Positions 18,875 through 27,921 of a stretch of DNA of 64,000 bases are shown here, one piece after another. This DNA comes from Geminicoccaceae bacterium SCSIO 64248 (GTDB lineage Bacteria > Pseudomonadota > Alphaproteobacteria > Geminicoccales > Geminicoccaceae). Every line of letters starts with the position of its first letter. Position 1 is the first letter of the stretch. The position numbers and the translations under genes were made by a program. Below the pieces are notes generated by a model. It did not search any database, was not told where the DNA came from, and saw nothing but the letters and a program-made list of their open reading frames with translations. The stretch lies in contig CP122393.1 in assembly GCA_029814805.1 (NCBI GenBank), forward strand, positions 496,001 through 560,000. The letters are read 5' to 3'.

Positions 18875-20365
18875 ATGATGGTCAGCACGCTGCGCGACCT
18901 TTTGAACGCGGTGTCGAGCCTCCGTCGGGCCATCGACGACGATGCGGCGGCGCGGCTGGAAGGCTGGAAGGACATGGTCGGCGAGGGCGGGCTGCCCGAG
19001 GGGGCGGTCAACCTCGCGAACTATCTTGCCCTGCGCGAGCGCGACGTCACGCCCTTGCAGCCGGCGCTCGCACGCTTTGGCCTGTCCAGCCTCGGACGGA
19101 GCGAAAGCCGCGTCCTGCCGACGCTCGACGCCGTTCTCGCGACCCTCTCCGCGCTGGTCGGCGAGGAGGCCCGCGTCGCGCGGCCGGACGCCGAGACGTT
19201 CGATGCGGGGCTGGAGCGTCTCGAGCGCAGCGCGGAGGTTCTGTTCGGCCCGCGCAACGACCCGCGGCGCTCGCGCATCATGGTCACGCTCGAGCCGGAC
19301 ATCGCGCTCGATCACGACGAATTGGAGCGGATGCTGGCCGCCGGCACCGACTGCGTGCGCATCAACTGCGCGCACGACGCGCCGCAGACCTGGCGCGCCA
19401 TGGCGCGCGCCGTGCGCGAGGCCGCCCGCGCCCGGGGACGGACCTGCAGGGTGCTCATGGACCTTGCCGGTCCCAAGATCCGCACCGTCGATCCGCACAC
19501 GCCGGGCGACCGGCCGCGCCTACAGTCGGGCGACGAGCTCCTTCTCACCTTCGGCCGGTCGGCGGATCGCACCCGGTTTCCGTTCCAGGCCGGATGCAGC
19601 TTCCCCGAGATCCTGCACCAGCTGGACAAAGGCGCGCCGGTCGCCCTCGACGACGGCGCGGCCATGGGGCGGGTCGTCAGCCTGCGCAAGGAAGGGGTCG
19701 TCGTCGCGATCGAGAAGACCGGCCCGCGCGGCAAGAAGCTCAAGGGCGACAAAGGCATCAACTTTCCCGGCACGCCGATCGAGCTGGCGCCGCTCACGCC
19801 TGAGGATCTCGACGCGCTCGACGTCGTCTGCGAGATCGCGGACATGGTCGGCTATTCCTTCGTCCAGCGCGCGAGCGACGTCGCGCTCCTGCAGGGCGAG
19901 ATCGGCAAGCGCCGCGCACACGCCGAACCGCTCGGCATCATCGCCAAGATCGAGACGCAACTCGCGTTCCGGAACCTGCCGGAGATCGCCGTTCAGGCCG
20001 CTTCCGCCAATCCGTTCGGCATCATGATCGCGCGCGGCGACCTGGCGGTCGAAGTGGGCTTCGAGCGCACCTCGGAAGTGCAGGAGGAGATGCTCTGGCT
20101 GGCCGAGGCGGCGCATGTCCCGGTCGTCTGGGCGACGCAGGTGCTCGAGAGCCTGGTCAAGAAGGGCATGGGCACGCGCGGCGAATACACCGACGCGGCC
20201 ATGGGTGCCCGCGCCGAATGCGTCATGCTGAACAAGGGACCGTTCATTGCGGACGGCGTTGCCGCGCTGGGCGACGTCCTGCGGCGCGCGGAGCGTCACG
20301 CCACCAAGAAGACGCCTCAGCTCCGCGCGCTCGAGGCATGGCGGGCGGCGTCGCCGGAGGTCTAG
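18875..20365 (+). CDS. Pyruvate kinase-like protein lacking the C-terminal regulatory domain
   Basis: A 496-residue protein. Residues 1-130 form a helical extension with SLGRSESRVLPTLDAVL. The catalytic barrel then follows with MDLAGPKIRT, the active-site lysine segment GIIAKIET, the Mg2+ ligand segment IMIARGDLAVEVGFER and VVWATQVLESLVKKGMGTRGE. The usual MLSGETA is replaced by MLNKGP, and the allosteric C-terminal domain of about 120 residues is absent. The potassium/phosphate site RxNFSH reads RINCAHD. It may convert phosphoenolpyruvate to pyruvate without fructose-bisphosphate or AMP control, or act on another enolphosphate. The start follows AGGAGG (18861-18866) by eight bases. Confidence 0.85.
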   Translation: MMVSTLRDLLNAVSSLRRAIDDDAAARLEGWKDMVGEGGLPEGAVNLANYLALRERDVTPLQPALARFGLSSLGRSESRVLPTLDAVLATLSALVGEEARVARPDAETFDAGLERLERSAEVLFGPRNDPRRSRIMVTLEPDIALDHDELERMLAAGTDCVRINCAHDAPQTWRAMARAVREAARARGRTCRVLMDLAGPKIRTVDPHTPGDRPRLQSGDELLLTFGRSADRTRFPFQAGCSFPEILHQLDKGAPVALDDGAAMGRVVSLRKEGVVVAIEKTGPRGKKLKGDKGINFPGTPIELAPLTPEDLDALDVVCEIADMVGYSFVQRASDVALLQGEIGKRRAHAEPLGIIAKIETQLAFRNLPEIAVQAASANPFGIMIARGDLAVEVGFERTSEVQEEMLWLAEAAHVPVVWATQVLESLVKKGMGTRGEYTDAAMGARAECVMLNKGPFIADGVAALGDVLRRAERHATKKTPQLRALEAWRAASPEV

Positions 20366-20374
20366 GTTCCGCAT

Positions 20375-20392
20375 CTGCCATCGTGCGGTCAT
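20375..20392 (+). promoter_or_regulatory. Candidate PHO box upstream of the nuclease/nucleotidase gene
   Basis: CTGCCAT (20375-20381), four bases, then CGGTCAT (20386-20392) make a direct repeat with an 11-bp period, as in PhoB sites (two CTGTCAT half-sites). Each half has one mismatch and the spacer is not AT-rich. It lies about 175 bases before the start of a gene for phosphate release from nucleic acids. Confidence 0.4.
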
Positions 20393-20566
20393 ACGCGCTT
20401 TCTAGGCTCTGCCGGTCGCGCAGCGCCAAGCCCTTCCAACTGGCCTTGCGGCAGACATCGCATCCTCGGAGGGGAAGGCCCCCGGAAGCGGACCGCCATC
20501 GGTGTCCGCCTCGAGAAGGGGCCTCCCTGCGCGTCGTCCAGGGGGACGGCGCTTGCCCTGTTTGTT

Positions 20567-23500
20567 GTGGAGAGGCCGGTGGCCACGGAAGAATCGAACC
20601 CGATCGACAGCACTTCCTCGAACGGAGATGCCGGCACCTTCGCCCTGCAGCTCCTGCACGCCTCCGACCTGGAAGGCGGCCTGGAGGCGCTGGAGCGCGC
20701 GCCGAACTTCGCCGCGATCACCGCGCACTTCCAGGAGGAGATGCCGGCGACCCTGACGCTGTCTGCGGGCGATAACTACATCCCCGGCCCGTTCTTCAGC
20801 GCCGCCGGCGACGCGGCCCTGCAGCCCGTGCTCCAGGACGCCTACGAGCAGCATTTCGGGCTCGAGCCCGGCTCGCTTGCCGGCCTGGGCGAGGGCGAGG
20901 GGCGCGCCGACATCACCCTCATGAACCTGATGGGTTTCCAGGCCAGCGCGCTCGGCAATCATGAATTCGATGCCGGCACGAACGCGATCGCCTCGATCAT
21001 CGCGCCGGAGATCGAGGGTGACACGCCGGCCGATGTCGGCTGGTTCGGGACGCAGTTCCCCTATCTCAGCACGAATCTCGACTTCAGCGGCGATGCCAGC
21101 CTGTCCGGCCTCGCGACCGACGAGATCCTGCCGAACACGGCCTTCCAGTCGACGCCCGACGATCTCGCGGCGGCGGCCGAAGCGCCGAAGATCGCGCCGG
21201 CCACGGTCGTGGACGTCGAGGGCGAGTCGATCGGCGTGATCGGCGCGACGACGCAGAACCTGCCGAACCTCTCCTCGCCGGGCGGGGTCACGGTCGAGGG
21301 CAATCCCGACGGTGACGACATCGCGCTCCTGGCCGATCAGATCCAGGAGTCGATCGACGCGCTCGAGGCGGAAGGCATCGACAAGATCGTCGTGACCAGC
21401 CATCTCCAGCAGATCGCGCTCGAGGAAGAGCTGGCCGGCCAGATCGACGGCGCCGACATCATCATCGCCGGCGGCTCGGACTCCATTCTCGCCAATGACG
21501 GCCAGGTACGGCCGGAGGACGCCGAGAACATCGTCGACGGCTACCCGATCGTGACCGAGGACGCGGCGGGCGATCCCGTCGCCATCGTCAGCACGTCCGG
21601 CGAGTACAGCTATGTCGGCCGTTTGGTCGCCGAGTTCGACGACCAGGGCGTCCTGATCGCCGACTCGATCGATCCGGCGCAAAGCGGCCCCTACGCTTCG
21701 AGCGAGGAGACGGTCGCCGAGCTGTACGGCGAGGACGATCCGTTCGCCGAGGGCTCCAGCTCCGCCCTGGTCCAAGACGTGGTCGAAGGCGTGCAGGGCG
21801 TCGTCAACGAGAAGGACGGCGAGGTCTTCGGCAGCTCCGAGGTGTTCCTCGAGGGGCGGCGCACGGAGGTCCGGACCGAGGAGACCAATCTCGGCAACCT
21901 GACCGCCGACGCCAACCTCGCCGAGGCGCGCAAGGTCGACCCGGACGTGGCCGTCTCGATCAAGAACGGCGGCGGCATCCGCAACGCGATCGGCCAGGTC
22001 GTCGACAACGGCGACGGCACGGTGAGCCTGCAGCCGACGCCGGCCAATCCCGAGGCCGGCAAGGAAGCCGGCGACGTCTCGCAGCTCGACATCGAGAACT
22101 CGCTGCGCTTCAACAACGATCTCAGCATCGTCACGGTGACGGCCGAGCAGCTGGTCGAGGCGGTCGAGTACGGCTTTTCCGCCGTGGCCGACGGCGCGAC
22201 GCCCGGCCAGTTCCCGCAGCTGGGCGGCATGGCCGTCAGCTTCGATCCCGACGCCGAGCCCGGCAGTCGCGTGCAGTCCCTGGGCATCCTGGGCGACGAT
22301 GGCGAGGTGAGCGACGTCGTGGTGCGCGACGGCGCCATCGAGGGTGATGCCGGACGGCCCATCAAGGTCGCCACGCTCAGCTTCCTGGCGGAAGGCGGCG
22401 ACGGCTATCCGTTCGGCGACTTCGCGGCCGCCGACCCGGCGTTCTTCAATCGTATCGACCTGGCGGGCGAGGATGGGCCCCTGGCCGCCGCCGAAAGCGC
22501 GGCCAACTCCGCCGATCCCGGCACCGAGCAGGACGCCTTCGCCGAATATCTCCTGGCGAACTACGCCGACACGCCGTTCGCCGAGGCGGACACACCGCCC
22601 GCCGAGGACGAGCGTATCCAGAACCTTGCGGTCCGCGAGGACACCGTTCTCGACGGCGCGGGCGAGGGACCGGGCGAGCCCGGGGGCGGCGACGGACCGC
22701 TCGAGCTCGCGATCTACGACATCCAGGACGGCTGGCGGCATCGCTCGTCTCATGACGGCGAGGACGTGCGCACGACGGGCATCGTCACCGCGGTCGACGA
22801 TGTCGGCTTCTACCTGCAGGACGCCCAGGGCGACGGCAAGGCACGCACGTCCGATGCGATCAACGTGTATCTGGGCGCGGCGCCGGACGTCGCGGTCGGC
22901 GACGAGGTGACGGTCGAGGGCACGGTCTCGGAATACGTCCCGGGCGGCGAGGACACCGGCAACCTCTCGATCACCCAGATCGCGGGCGACGTCGGCGTCA
23001 CGGTCGACAGCAAGGGCAACGACCTGCCCGAGGCCGTGGTCATCGGCCGCGACGGCCGCACGCCGCCGACCGAGGTCATCGAGGACGACGCCTTCTCCAG
23101 CTTCGATCCCGAGACGGACGCCGTCGACTTCTACGAGTCGCTGGAAGGCATGCGGGTCACGGTGGCCGACGCGCAGGCGGTCAGCGGCACCAATCGCTTC
23201 GGCGAGATCTACACCGTCACCGACAATGGCCTCGGCGCCACCGGCCTGAGCGCGCGCGGCACGCTCAACATCGCGCCGGACGACTTCAATCCGGAGCGGG
23301 TGCAGATCCAGGCGAACGACGCGCTTCTGCCGGACTTCGACTTCCCCGAGGTCGACACGGGCGCGCGTCTGGGCGACGTCACGGGCGTGATGAGCTACGA
23401 CTTCGGCAATTTCGAGGTCCACCCGACCGAGGCGTTCGAGGTCACGCGCGAGAGCACACTCGAGCCGGAGGTCAGCGAGCTCGCCAGCGGCGACGGCTCG

Positions 23501-24514
23501 CTCACCGTCGCCAGCTACAACGTGCTGAACCTCGATCCCAACGACGGCGACGGCGACCGCGACATCTCCGACGACCGTTACGCCACGCTGGCGGCGCAGA
23601 TCGCGGACAACCTGCAGGGGCCGGACATCGTCGCCCTGCAGGAGATCCAGGACGACGACGGCTCGATCGACCCTGACAACAGCCAGGTCACATCGGCGGC
23701 GGAGGGTCTGCAGTTGCTGGCCGACGCGATCGAGGAGGCCGGCGGCCCGTCCTACGAGGTGATCGACAACACCTTCATCGGCAACGGCACCGGCGGCGGC
23801 CAGCCCGGCGGCAATATCCGCACGGCCTTCCTGTACAATCCGGAGAAGGTCGATCTCGTCGAGGATTCGGTCCGGACCATCACCGACCCGGAGCAGCAGC
23901 AGGCCGACAGCCTGATCGGCGACGGCGAGGGCGCTTTCGATCCGGCGCTCAATCCGTTCGCGAACGCGCGGCTGCCGCTGGTCGCCGACTTCACGGTGGA
24001 GGGCAGCGACGATCCGATCACCGTGGTCAGCAACCACTTCTCGTCCAAGTCGGGCAGCGATCCCCTGTTCGGCGCGAACCAGGACACGGCCGCGGACGAG
24101 CCGGTCAACATGGGGGTCGAGCAGCGCGGCGCCCAGGCCGACGCCGTGCGCGACTTCGTGGCCGACCTGCTGGCCGACGATGCCGACGCCCGCGTCGTCG
24201 TCGCCGGCGACTTCAACGAGTTCGAGTTCTTCGAGCCGCTGGAGCGCCTGCAGGTCGATGCGAACGGCGAGCGTGTCCTCACCAACCTGACCGACACCGT
24301 GCCCGAGAACGAGCGCTACACCTACAACTTCGAGGGCAACTCCCAGTCGCTCGACCACATCCTGGTCAGCGATGCTCTGTTCGAACAGGCCGAAGTCGAC
24401 CTGGTGCACGTCAACTCGGAGTTCGCCGAGACGGACGAGCGTGCCAGCGACCACGACCCGGTTCTCGCCCGCTTCGATCTGGGAACCGGCGGTGACGATG
24501 CGCTGATCGCCTGA
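20567..24514 (+). CDS. Extracellular 5'-nucleotidase / ExeM-type endonuclease fusion protein
   Basis: A 1315-residue acidic protein. Residues about 20-640 are a metallophosphatase/5'-nucleotidase (QLLHASDLEGG, LSAGDNYIPGPFF, ALGNHEFDAG, then the 5'-nucleotidase C-terminal domain with TNLGNLTADAN and IKNGGGIR). Residues about 715-960 contain the OB-fold of extracellular nucleases. Residues about 978-1305 are an endonuclease/exonuclease/phosphatase domain (VASYNVLNL, VALQEIQDDDG, VVAGDFNEFEF, SDHDPVLARF). There is no N-terminal signal peptide, and the end GTGGDDALIA looks like the beginning of an RTX repeat cut short. Type I secretion is therefore likely but unproven. It would cut DNA and strip phosphate from the nucleotides. 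The start is GTG 20567, or GTG 20579, which better fits GGAGAGG at 20569. Confidence 0.88.
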   Translation: MERPVATEESNPIDSTSSNGDAGTFALQLLHASDLEGGLEALERAPNFAAITAHFQEEMPATLTLSAGDNYIPGPFFSAAGDAALQPVLQDAYEQHFGLEPGSLAGLGEGEGRADITLMNLMGFQASALGNHEFDAGTNAIASIIAPEIEGDTPADVGWFGTQFPYLSTNLDFSGDASLSGLATDEILPNTAFQSTPDDLAAAAEAPKIAPATVVDVEGESIGVIGATTQNLPNLSSPGGVTVEGNPDGDDIALLADQIQESIDALEAEGIDKIVVTSHLQQIALEEELAGQIDGADIIIAGGSDSILANDGQVRPEDAENIVDGYPIVTEDAAGDPVAIVSTSGEYSYVGRLVAEFDDQGVLIADSIDPAQSGPYASSEETVAELYGEDDPFAEGSSSALVQDVVEGVQGVVNEKDGEVFGSSEVFLEGRRTEVRTEETNLGNLTADANLAEARKVDPDVAVSIKNGGGIRNAIGQVVDNGDGTVSLQPTPANPEAGKEAGDVSQLDIENSLRFNNDLSIVTVTAEQLVEAVEYGFSAVADGATPGQFPQLGGMAVSFDPDAEPGSRVQSLGILGDDGEVSDVVVRDGAIEGDAGRPIKVATLSFLAEGGDGYPFGDFAAADPAFFNRIDLAGEDGPLAAAESAANSADPGTEQDAFAEYLLANYADTPFAEADTPPAEDERIQNLAVREDTVLDGAGEGPGEPGGGDGPLELAIYDIQDGWRHRSSHDGEDVRTTGIVTAVDDVGFYLQDAQGDGKARTSDAINVYLGAAPDVAVGDEVTVEGTVSEYVPGGEDTGNLSITQIAGDVGVTVDSKGNDLPEAVVIGRDGRTPPTEVIEDDAFSSFDPETDAVDFYESLEGMRVTVADAQAVSGTNRFGEIYTVTDNGLGATGLSARGTLNIAPDDFNPERVQIQANDALLPDFDFPEVDTGARLGDVTGVMSYDFGNFEVHPTEAFEVTRESTLEPEVSELASGDGSLTVASYNVLNLDPNDGDGDRDISDDRYATLAAQIADNLQGPDIVALQEIQDDDGSIDPDNSQVTSAAEGLQLLADAIEEAGGPSYEVIDNTFIGNGTGGGQPGGNIRTAFLYNPEKVDLVEDSVRTITDPEQQQADSLIGDGEGAFDPALNPFANARLPLVADFTVEGSDDPITVVSNHFSSKSGSDPLFGANQDTAADEPVNMGVEQRGAQADAVRDFVADLLADDADARVVVAGDFNEFEFFEPLERLQVDANGERVLTNLTDTVPENERYTYNFEGNSQSLDHILVSDALFEQAEVDLVHVNSEFAETDERASDHDPVLARFDLGTGGDDALIA

Positions 24515-24531
24515 CGACGGGCCGGGGCGGG

Positions 24532-24550
24532 CCGCCCGCGTCGCGGGCGG
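24532..24550 (+). terminator. GC-rich dyad after the nuclease/nucleotidase gene
   Basis: CCGCCCGCG (24532-24540) and CGCGGGCGG (24542-24550) are perfect inverted 9-mers around a single T, so the real loop is about five bases. It starts 18 bases after the stop codon. There is no T run, so it is at best a weak intrinsic terminator. Confidence 0.4.
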
Positions 24551-24601
24551 TCCACCCCTCCCGGTCCGTACGGGACGTCCGCGGCGGCGCGCGGTGTGCT
24601 A

Positions 24602-24619
24602 CTGTCACGTGAACGTCGC
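24602..24619 (+). promoter_or_regulatory. Candidate PHO box upstream of ppk1
   Basis: CTGTCAC (24602-24608), four bases, then ACGTCGC (24613-24619). The first half is a full match to the CTGTCAY half-site; the second keeps only GTC in register. The same arrangement occurs before phoX (34718-34735). It lies 70 bases before the chosen ppk1 start, a usual distance for PhoB activation. Confidence 0.4.
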
Positions 24620-24689
24620 ATTTGGCTCCTAAGCCGCGTGGCGACGGCGAGCCGGCAGACGAGCCGGCTCGAAGCACGAGGAAATGGTC

Positions 24690-26885
24690 ATGTCAGCCGA
24701 TCTCGACACGCAGGGCAGGGTCGCAGACACCCAGGTCGAGACAACGACCGCGCCGGTTCCGGTCGAGGAGATGCGTCCGGAGCATTTCCTCAATCGCGAG
24801 CTGTCCTGGCTCGCCTTCAACGGCCGGGTGCTGGAGGAAGCCTCCAACACACACCATCCCTTGCTGGAACGCCTGCGGTTCCTGTCCATCTCGGACAACA
24901 ATCTCGACGAGTTCTACATGGTCCGGGTGTCCGGCCTCATGGAGGTCAGCCGCCTGGCGACGCCGCCGGTCGGGCCGGACGGCATGACCCCGATGGAGAC
25001 GCTCGCGGCGATCAAGAACCGGGTGGCCGCGCTCAGCCACGAGCAGCAGCGCTGCTGGCACGAGCTGACGGCGCTGCTGCGCGAGAAGGGCGTCTCGGTC
25101 GTCGACGTCACCGAGCTCACCCAGGCGGACATCGCCTTTCTCAAAGAGCGCTTCGACAACGAGGCGATCGCGGTCCTGACCCCGATCGCGGTCGATCCCG
25201 CCCATCCGTTCCCGTTCATCCCCAATCGGGGCATCGGTGTCGTGCTGGAGCTCGACCGCGGCAAGGAGGAGGACCTGTTCGGCCTCGTGCTGCTGCCGGG
25301 CAGGATCGAGCGCTTCATCCGCCTCCCCGGCGAGGACGCCCGCTTCGTCCGCATCGAGCAACTCATCCTTCACTTCTCGACCGTCCTGTTCCCCGGCTTC
25401 GTCTGCAAGGGCGGCGGCTTCTTCCGCGTGCTGCGCGACAGCGACGTCGAGGTCGAGGAGGAGGCCGAGGACCTCGTCCGGCTGTTCGAGACCATGCTCA
25501 AGCGCCGCCGCCTCGGCAACGTGATCCGGCTGAGCATCGACGCCGGCATGCCCGAGCACCTGCGCGACTTCCTGATCGGCCACCTTCATGTCGAGGCGGA
25601 GGACGTCGACGAGGTCGACGGCATACTGGGCCTCGCCGACATAAGCGAGGTGATCGTCAAGGACCGGCCCGAGCTTCTCAACCCGCCGTTCACGCCGCGC
25701 TTTCCCGAGCGGATCAAGGATTTCAACGGCGACTGCTTCGCCGCGATCCGCGCCAAGGACTTCGTGGTCCATCACCCCTATGAGAGCTTCGAGGTTGTCG
25801 TGCAGTTCGTCCGGCAGGCGGCGCGCGATCCCAACGTCGTAGCGATCAAGCAGACCCTCTACCGGACCAGCGAGGACAGCCCGATCGTCGCGGCGCTGAT
25901 CGAGGCGGCCGAGTCAGGCAAGTCGGTGACCGCCCTGGTCGAGCTCAAGGCACGCTTCGACGAGGCGCGCAACATTCGATGGGCGCGCGATCTCGAGCGG
26001 GCCGGCGTTCAGGTCGTCTACGGCTTCCTCGAGCTGAAGACGCACGCCAAGGTCTCGCTCGTCGTGCGCAGCGAGGCGGGCGGCCATCGCATCTACTGCC
26101 ATTTCGGCACGGGCAACTACCACCCGCAGACGGCGCGCATCTACACGGATATCTCGTTCTTCACGTGCGATCCCAGCCTCGGTCGCGACGCCGCCAAGAC
26201 CTTCAACTACATGACGGGCTACGCCCAGCCGGAATCGCTGGAGAAGCTCGCGATCGCGCCGATCGGCATCCGCGAGACGCTGATGAAGCTGATCGACGAC
26301 GAGATGGAGCACGCCCGGGCCGGACGAAAGGCCCAGATCTGGGCCAAGGTCAATTCGCTGGTCGACGAGCAGGTCATCGTCAAGCTCTACCAGGCGTCGC
26401 AGGCCGGCGTGAAGATCGACCTCGTGGTGCGCGGCATGTGCAGCCTGCGCCCCGGCGTTCCGGGCCTGTCCGAGAACATCCGGGTCAAGAGCATCGTCGG
26501 CCGGTTTCTCGAGCATTCACGTATCGTCTGCGTCGGCAACGGCGACGGGCTGCCCTCGCGCAACGCCAAGGTCTTCATCTCGTCGGCGGACTGGATGCAG
26601 CGCAACCTGTCGCGCCGTGTCGAGACCCTGGTGCCGATCGAGAACGAAACCTGCCACCAGCAGATCATGTCCCAGGTCATGGTGGCGAACCTCAAGGACG
26701 CGACCAGCAGCTGGATCCTGCAAAGCGACGGCGCCTACGAGCGGGTTCCGGCCGAAGCCGAGGCCTTCTCGGCGCACGTCTACTTCATGACCAATCCGAG
26801 CCTGTCCGGACGCGGCAGCGCCCTGAAGCGCAAGGGTACGACGCGTCGGACGGCCAGGCCGGCAGAGCGCTCGCGCCGGAGTTGA
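24690..26885 (+). CDS. ppk1: Polyphosphate kinase 1
   Basis: A 731-residue cytoplasmic enzyme that makes polyphosphate from ATP. The N-terminal domain begins [19 protein letters not shown]. The catalytic part carries the phosphorylated histidine in [14 protein letters not shown], the STGN-type segment [16 protein letters not shown], and the second histidine in [14 protein letters not shown]. Length and motifs are complete. The ATG at 24690 was chosen over 24684 because CGAGGAA (24677-24683) would touch the earlier codon but is spaced well for the later one. A hairpin follows the gene. Neighbours suggest a phosphate role. Confidence 0.97.
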   Translation: MSADLDTQGRVADTQVETTTAPVPVEEMRPEHFLNRELSWLAFNGRVLEEASNTHHPLLERLRFLSISDNNLDEFYMVRVSGLMEVSRLATPPVGPDGMTPMETLAAIKNRVAALSHEQQRCWHELTALLREKGVSVVDVTELTQADIAFLKERFDNEAIAVLTPIAVDPAHPFPFIPNRGIGVVLELDRGKEEDLFGLVLLPGRIERFIRLPGEDARFVRIEQLILHFSTVLFPGFVCKGGGFFRVLRDSDVEVEEEAEDLVRLFETMLKRRRLGNVIRLSIDAGMPEHLRDFLIGHLHVEAEDVDEVDGILGLADISEVIVKDRPELLNPPFTPRFPERIKDFNGDCFAAIRAKDFVVHHPYESFEVVVQFVRQAARDPNVVAIKQTLYRTSEDSPIVAALIEAAESGKSVTALVELKARFDEARNIRWARDLERAGVQVVYGFLELKTHAKVSLVVRSEAGGHRIYCHFGTGNYHPQTARIYTDISFFTCDPSLGRDAAKTFNYMTGYAQPESLEKLAIAPIGIRETLMKLIDDEMEHARAGRKAQIWAKVNSLVDEQVIVKLYQASQAGVKIDLVVRGMCSLRPGVPGLSENIRVKSIVGRFLEHSRIVCVGNGDGLPSRNAKVFISSADWMQRNLSRRVETLVPIENETCHQQIMSQVMVANLKDATSSWILQSDGAYERVPAEAEAFSAHVYFMTNPSLSGRGSALKRKGTTRRTARPAERSRRS

Positions 26886-26886
26886 G

Positions 26887-26918
26887 GGCCAGCGCCGTGC
26901 GAGCGGCGCAATCTGGCC
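26887..26918 (+). terminator. Hairpin between convergent ppk1 and LysR genes
   Basis: GGCCA-GCGCCG (26887-26897) pairs with CGGCGC (26904-26909) and TGGCC (26914-26918), with a four-base bulge and a 6-nt loop. It begins two bases after the ppk1 stop, between two convergent genes, as expected of a shared terminator. There is no T run. Confidence 0.45.
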
Positions 26919-26964
26919 AACGCTGTCGCGGGTCGATGCACGGCGCGAGGCGGTCCCTGCCGCC

Positions 26965-27831
26965 TCAGCCCAGATAAAAGCGCTCGCGGATCAACGCGGC
27001 CAGAAGCTCGGTCGCGGCGGAGGACTCGCTGGGCGACGTGGCGAGCAGGACGTCCTGCGCCGGCAAGGGCGGCAAGCCCTGGTCCGACCCGAGGACCGCC
27101 AGGGCCGTGCCGACCCGCGAACGGTCCAGGATGCCGATCGCGAGACCCGATTCGATGGCCGCCTCGAGCGCGGCCGCCCCTTCGCTGGTGAGCACGGCCG
27201 TCCACGCCCGTCCGGTCCGGGCCAACGCGTCGATCGCCAGGGCGCGATAGGGACAGCCGGGACCGTGCAGCGCCAGGGGCACGGGAGCGTCGGCCGCGAG
27301 AGGACGGCCGGACGCGCCGACCCAGACGGGCTGGGTCGTGCCGAAGCGGATGGCGGGTGTCGGCGGGGCATCGCCCGGCGCGCGGATCAGCACGGCCAAG
27401 TCGAGGCCACCTTCCCTGAGCCGGTCGGCGAGGACCAGGCTGGAGGCGGTGGTCACTTCGAGCTCGACTCTGGGTTGCTCGGTCCGGAAGTCGGCCAAGA
27501 GGCCGTGCAGGAGAGACTTCGCGTATTCCTCCGACACGCCGAACCGGACCCGGCCGGCGGCCTTGGGCAGGCCGAGCCGGGCGACGATCCGATCGTGAAC
27601 CTCGAGAAGCTCGGTCGCTTCCAGCAGGAACCGCCGGCCGGTCGGCGTCAGGACGACGCCCTGGTTGTCGCGCTCGAGCAGGCGGCTGCCGACCCGGTCC
27701 TCGAGCAGCCTTATATGCGTGCTGACCGCGGACGGGCTGCGGTTGAGATGTTCCGAGGCCGCGCGGAAGCGGCCGTAGCGCGCGACGGCGCTGAAGGTCC
27801 GGAGGAGTTCGAGATCGAGCGTGTCGTTCAT
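26965..27831 (-). CDS. LysR-family transcriptional regulator
   Basis: A 288-residue regulator. The N-terminal winged helix is LDLELLRTFSAVARYGRFRA with recognition helix RSPSAVSTHIRLLEDRVGSRL. The substrate-binding domain follows from about residue 90. The ATG at 27831 gives the standard LysR start; the frame extends to 27876 but not with family sequence. It is divergent from the EamA transporter at 27922, with a 90-base AT-rich gap between, the usual layout for a regulator and its transporter target. The effector is unknown. Confidence 0.92.
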   Translation of the reverse strand: MNDTLDLELLRTFSAVARYGRFRAASEHLNRSPSAVSTHIRLLEDRVGSRLLERDNQGVVLTPTGRRFLLEATELLEVHDRIVARLGLPKAAGRVRFGVSEEYAKSLLHGLLADFRTEQPRVELEVTTASSLVLADRLREGGLDLAVLIRAPGDAPPTPAIRFGTTQPVWVGASGRPLAADAPVPLALHGPGCPYRALAIDALARTGRAWTAVLTSEGAAALEAAIESGLAIGILDRSRVGTALAVLGSDQGLPPLPAQDVLLATSPSESSAATELLAALIRERFYLG

Positions 27832-27852
27832 ATTTATTGCATGAGTAGGCCA

Positions 27853-27858
27853 TATAAT
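27853..27858 (+). promoter_or_regulatory. Perfect -10 box (TATAAT) for the EamA gene, without a -35 match
   Basis: TATAAT lies in an AT-rich island between the LysR gene and the EamA gene, 64 bases before the latter. At 16-18 bp upstream there is no TTGACA-like element, which is common for promoters activated by LysR proteins. Confidence 0.4.
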
Positions 27859-27921
27859 CCCGTTTGATTGAACCACGGCGTGGTGCCAAGTTCAAGCCGG
27901 TCCCAAGATAGGGAGATCGGC

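Noticed and set aside
20402-24454. Open frame of 1350 codons opposite the nuclease/nucleotidase gene
   Set aside because: It is antisense to a gene with intact catalytic motifs along its whole length, and no domain is seen in it.
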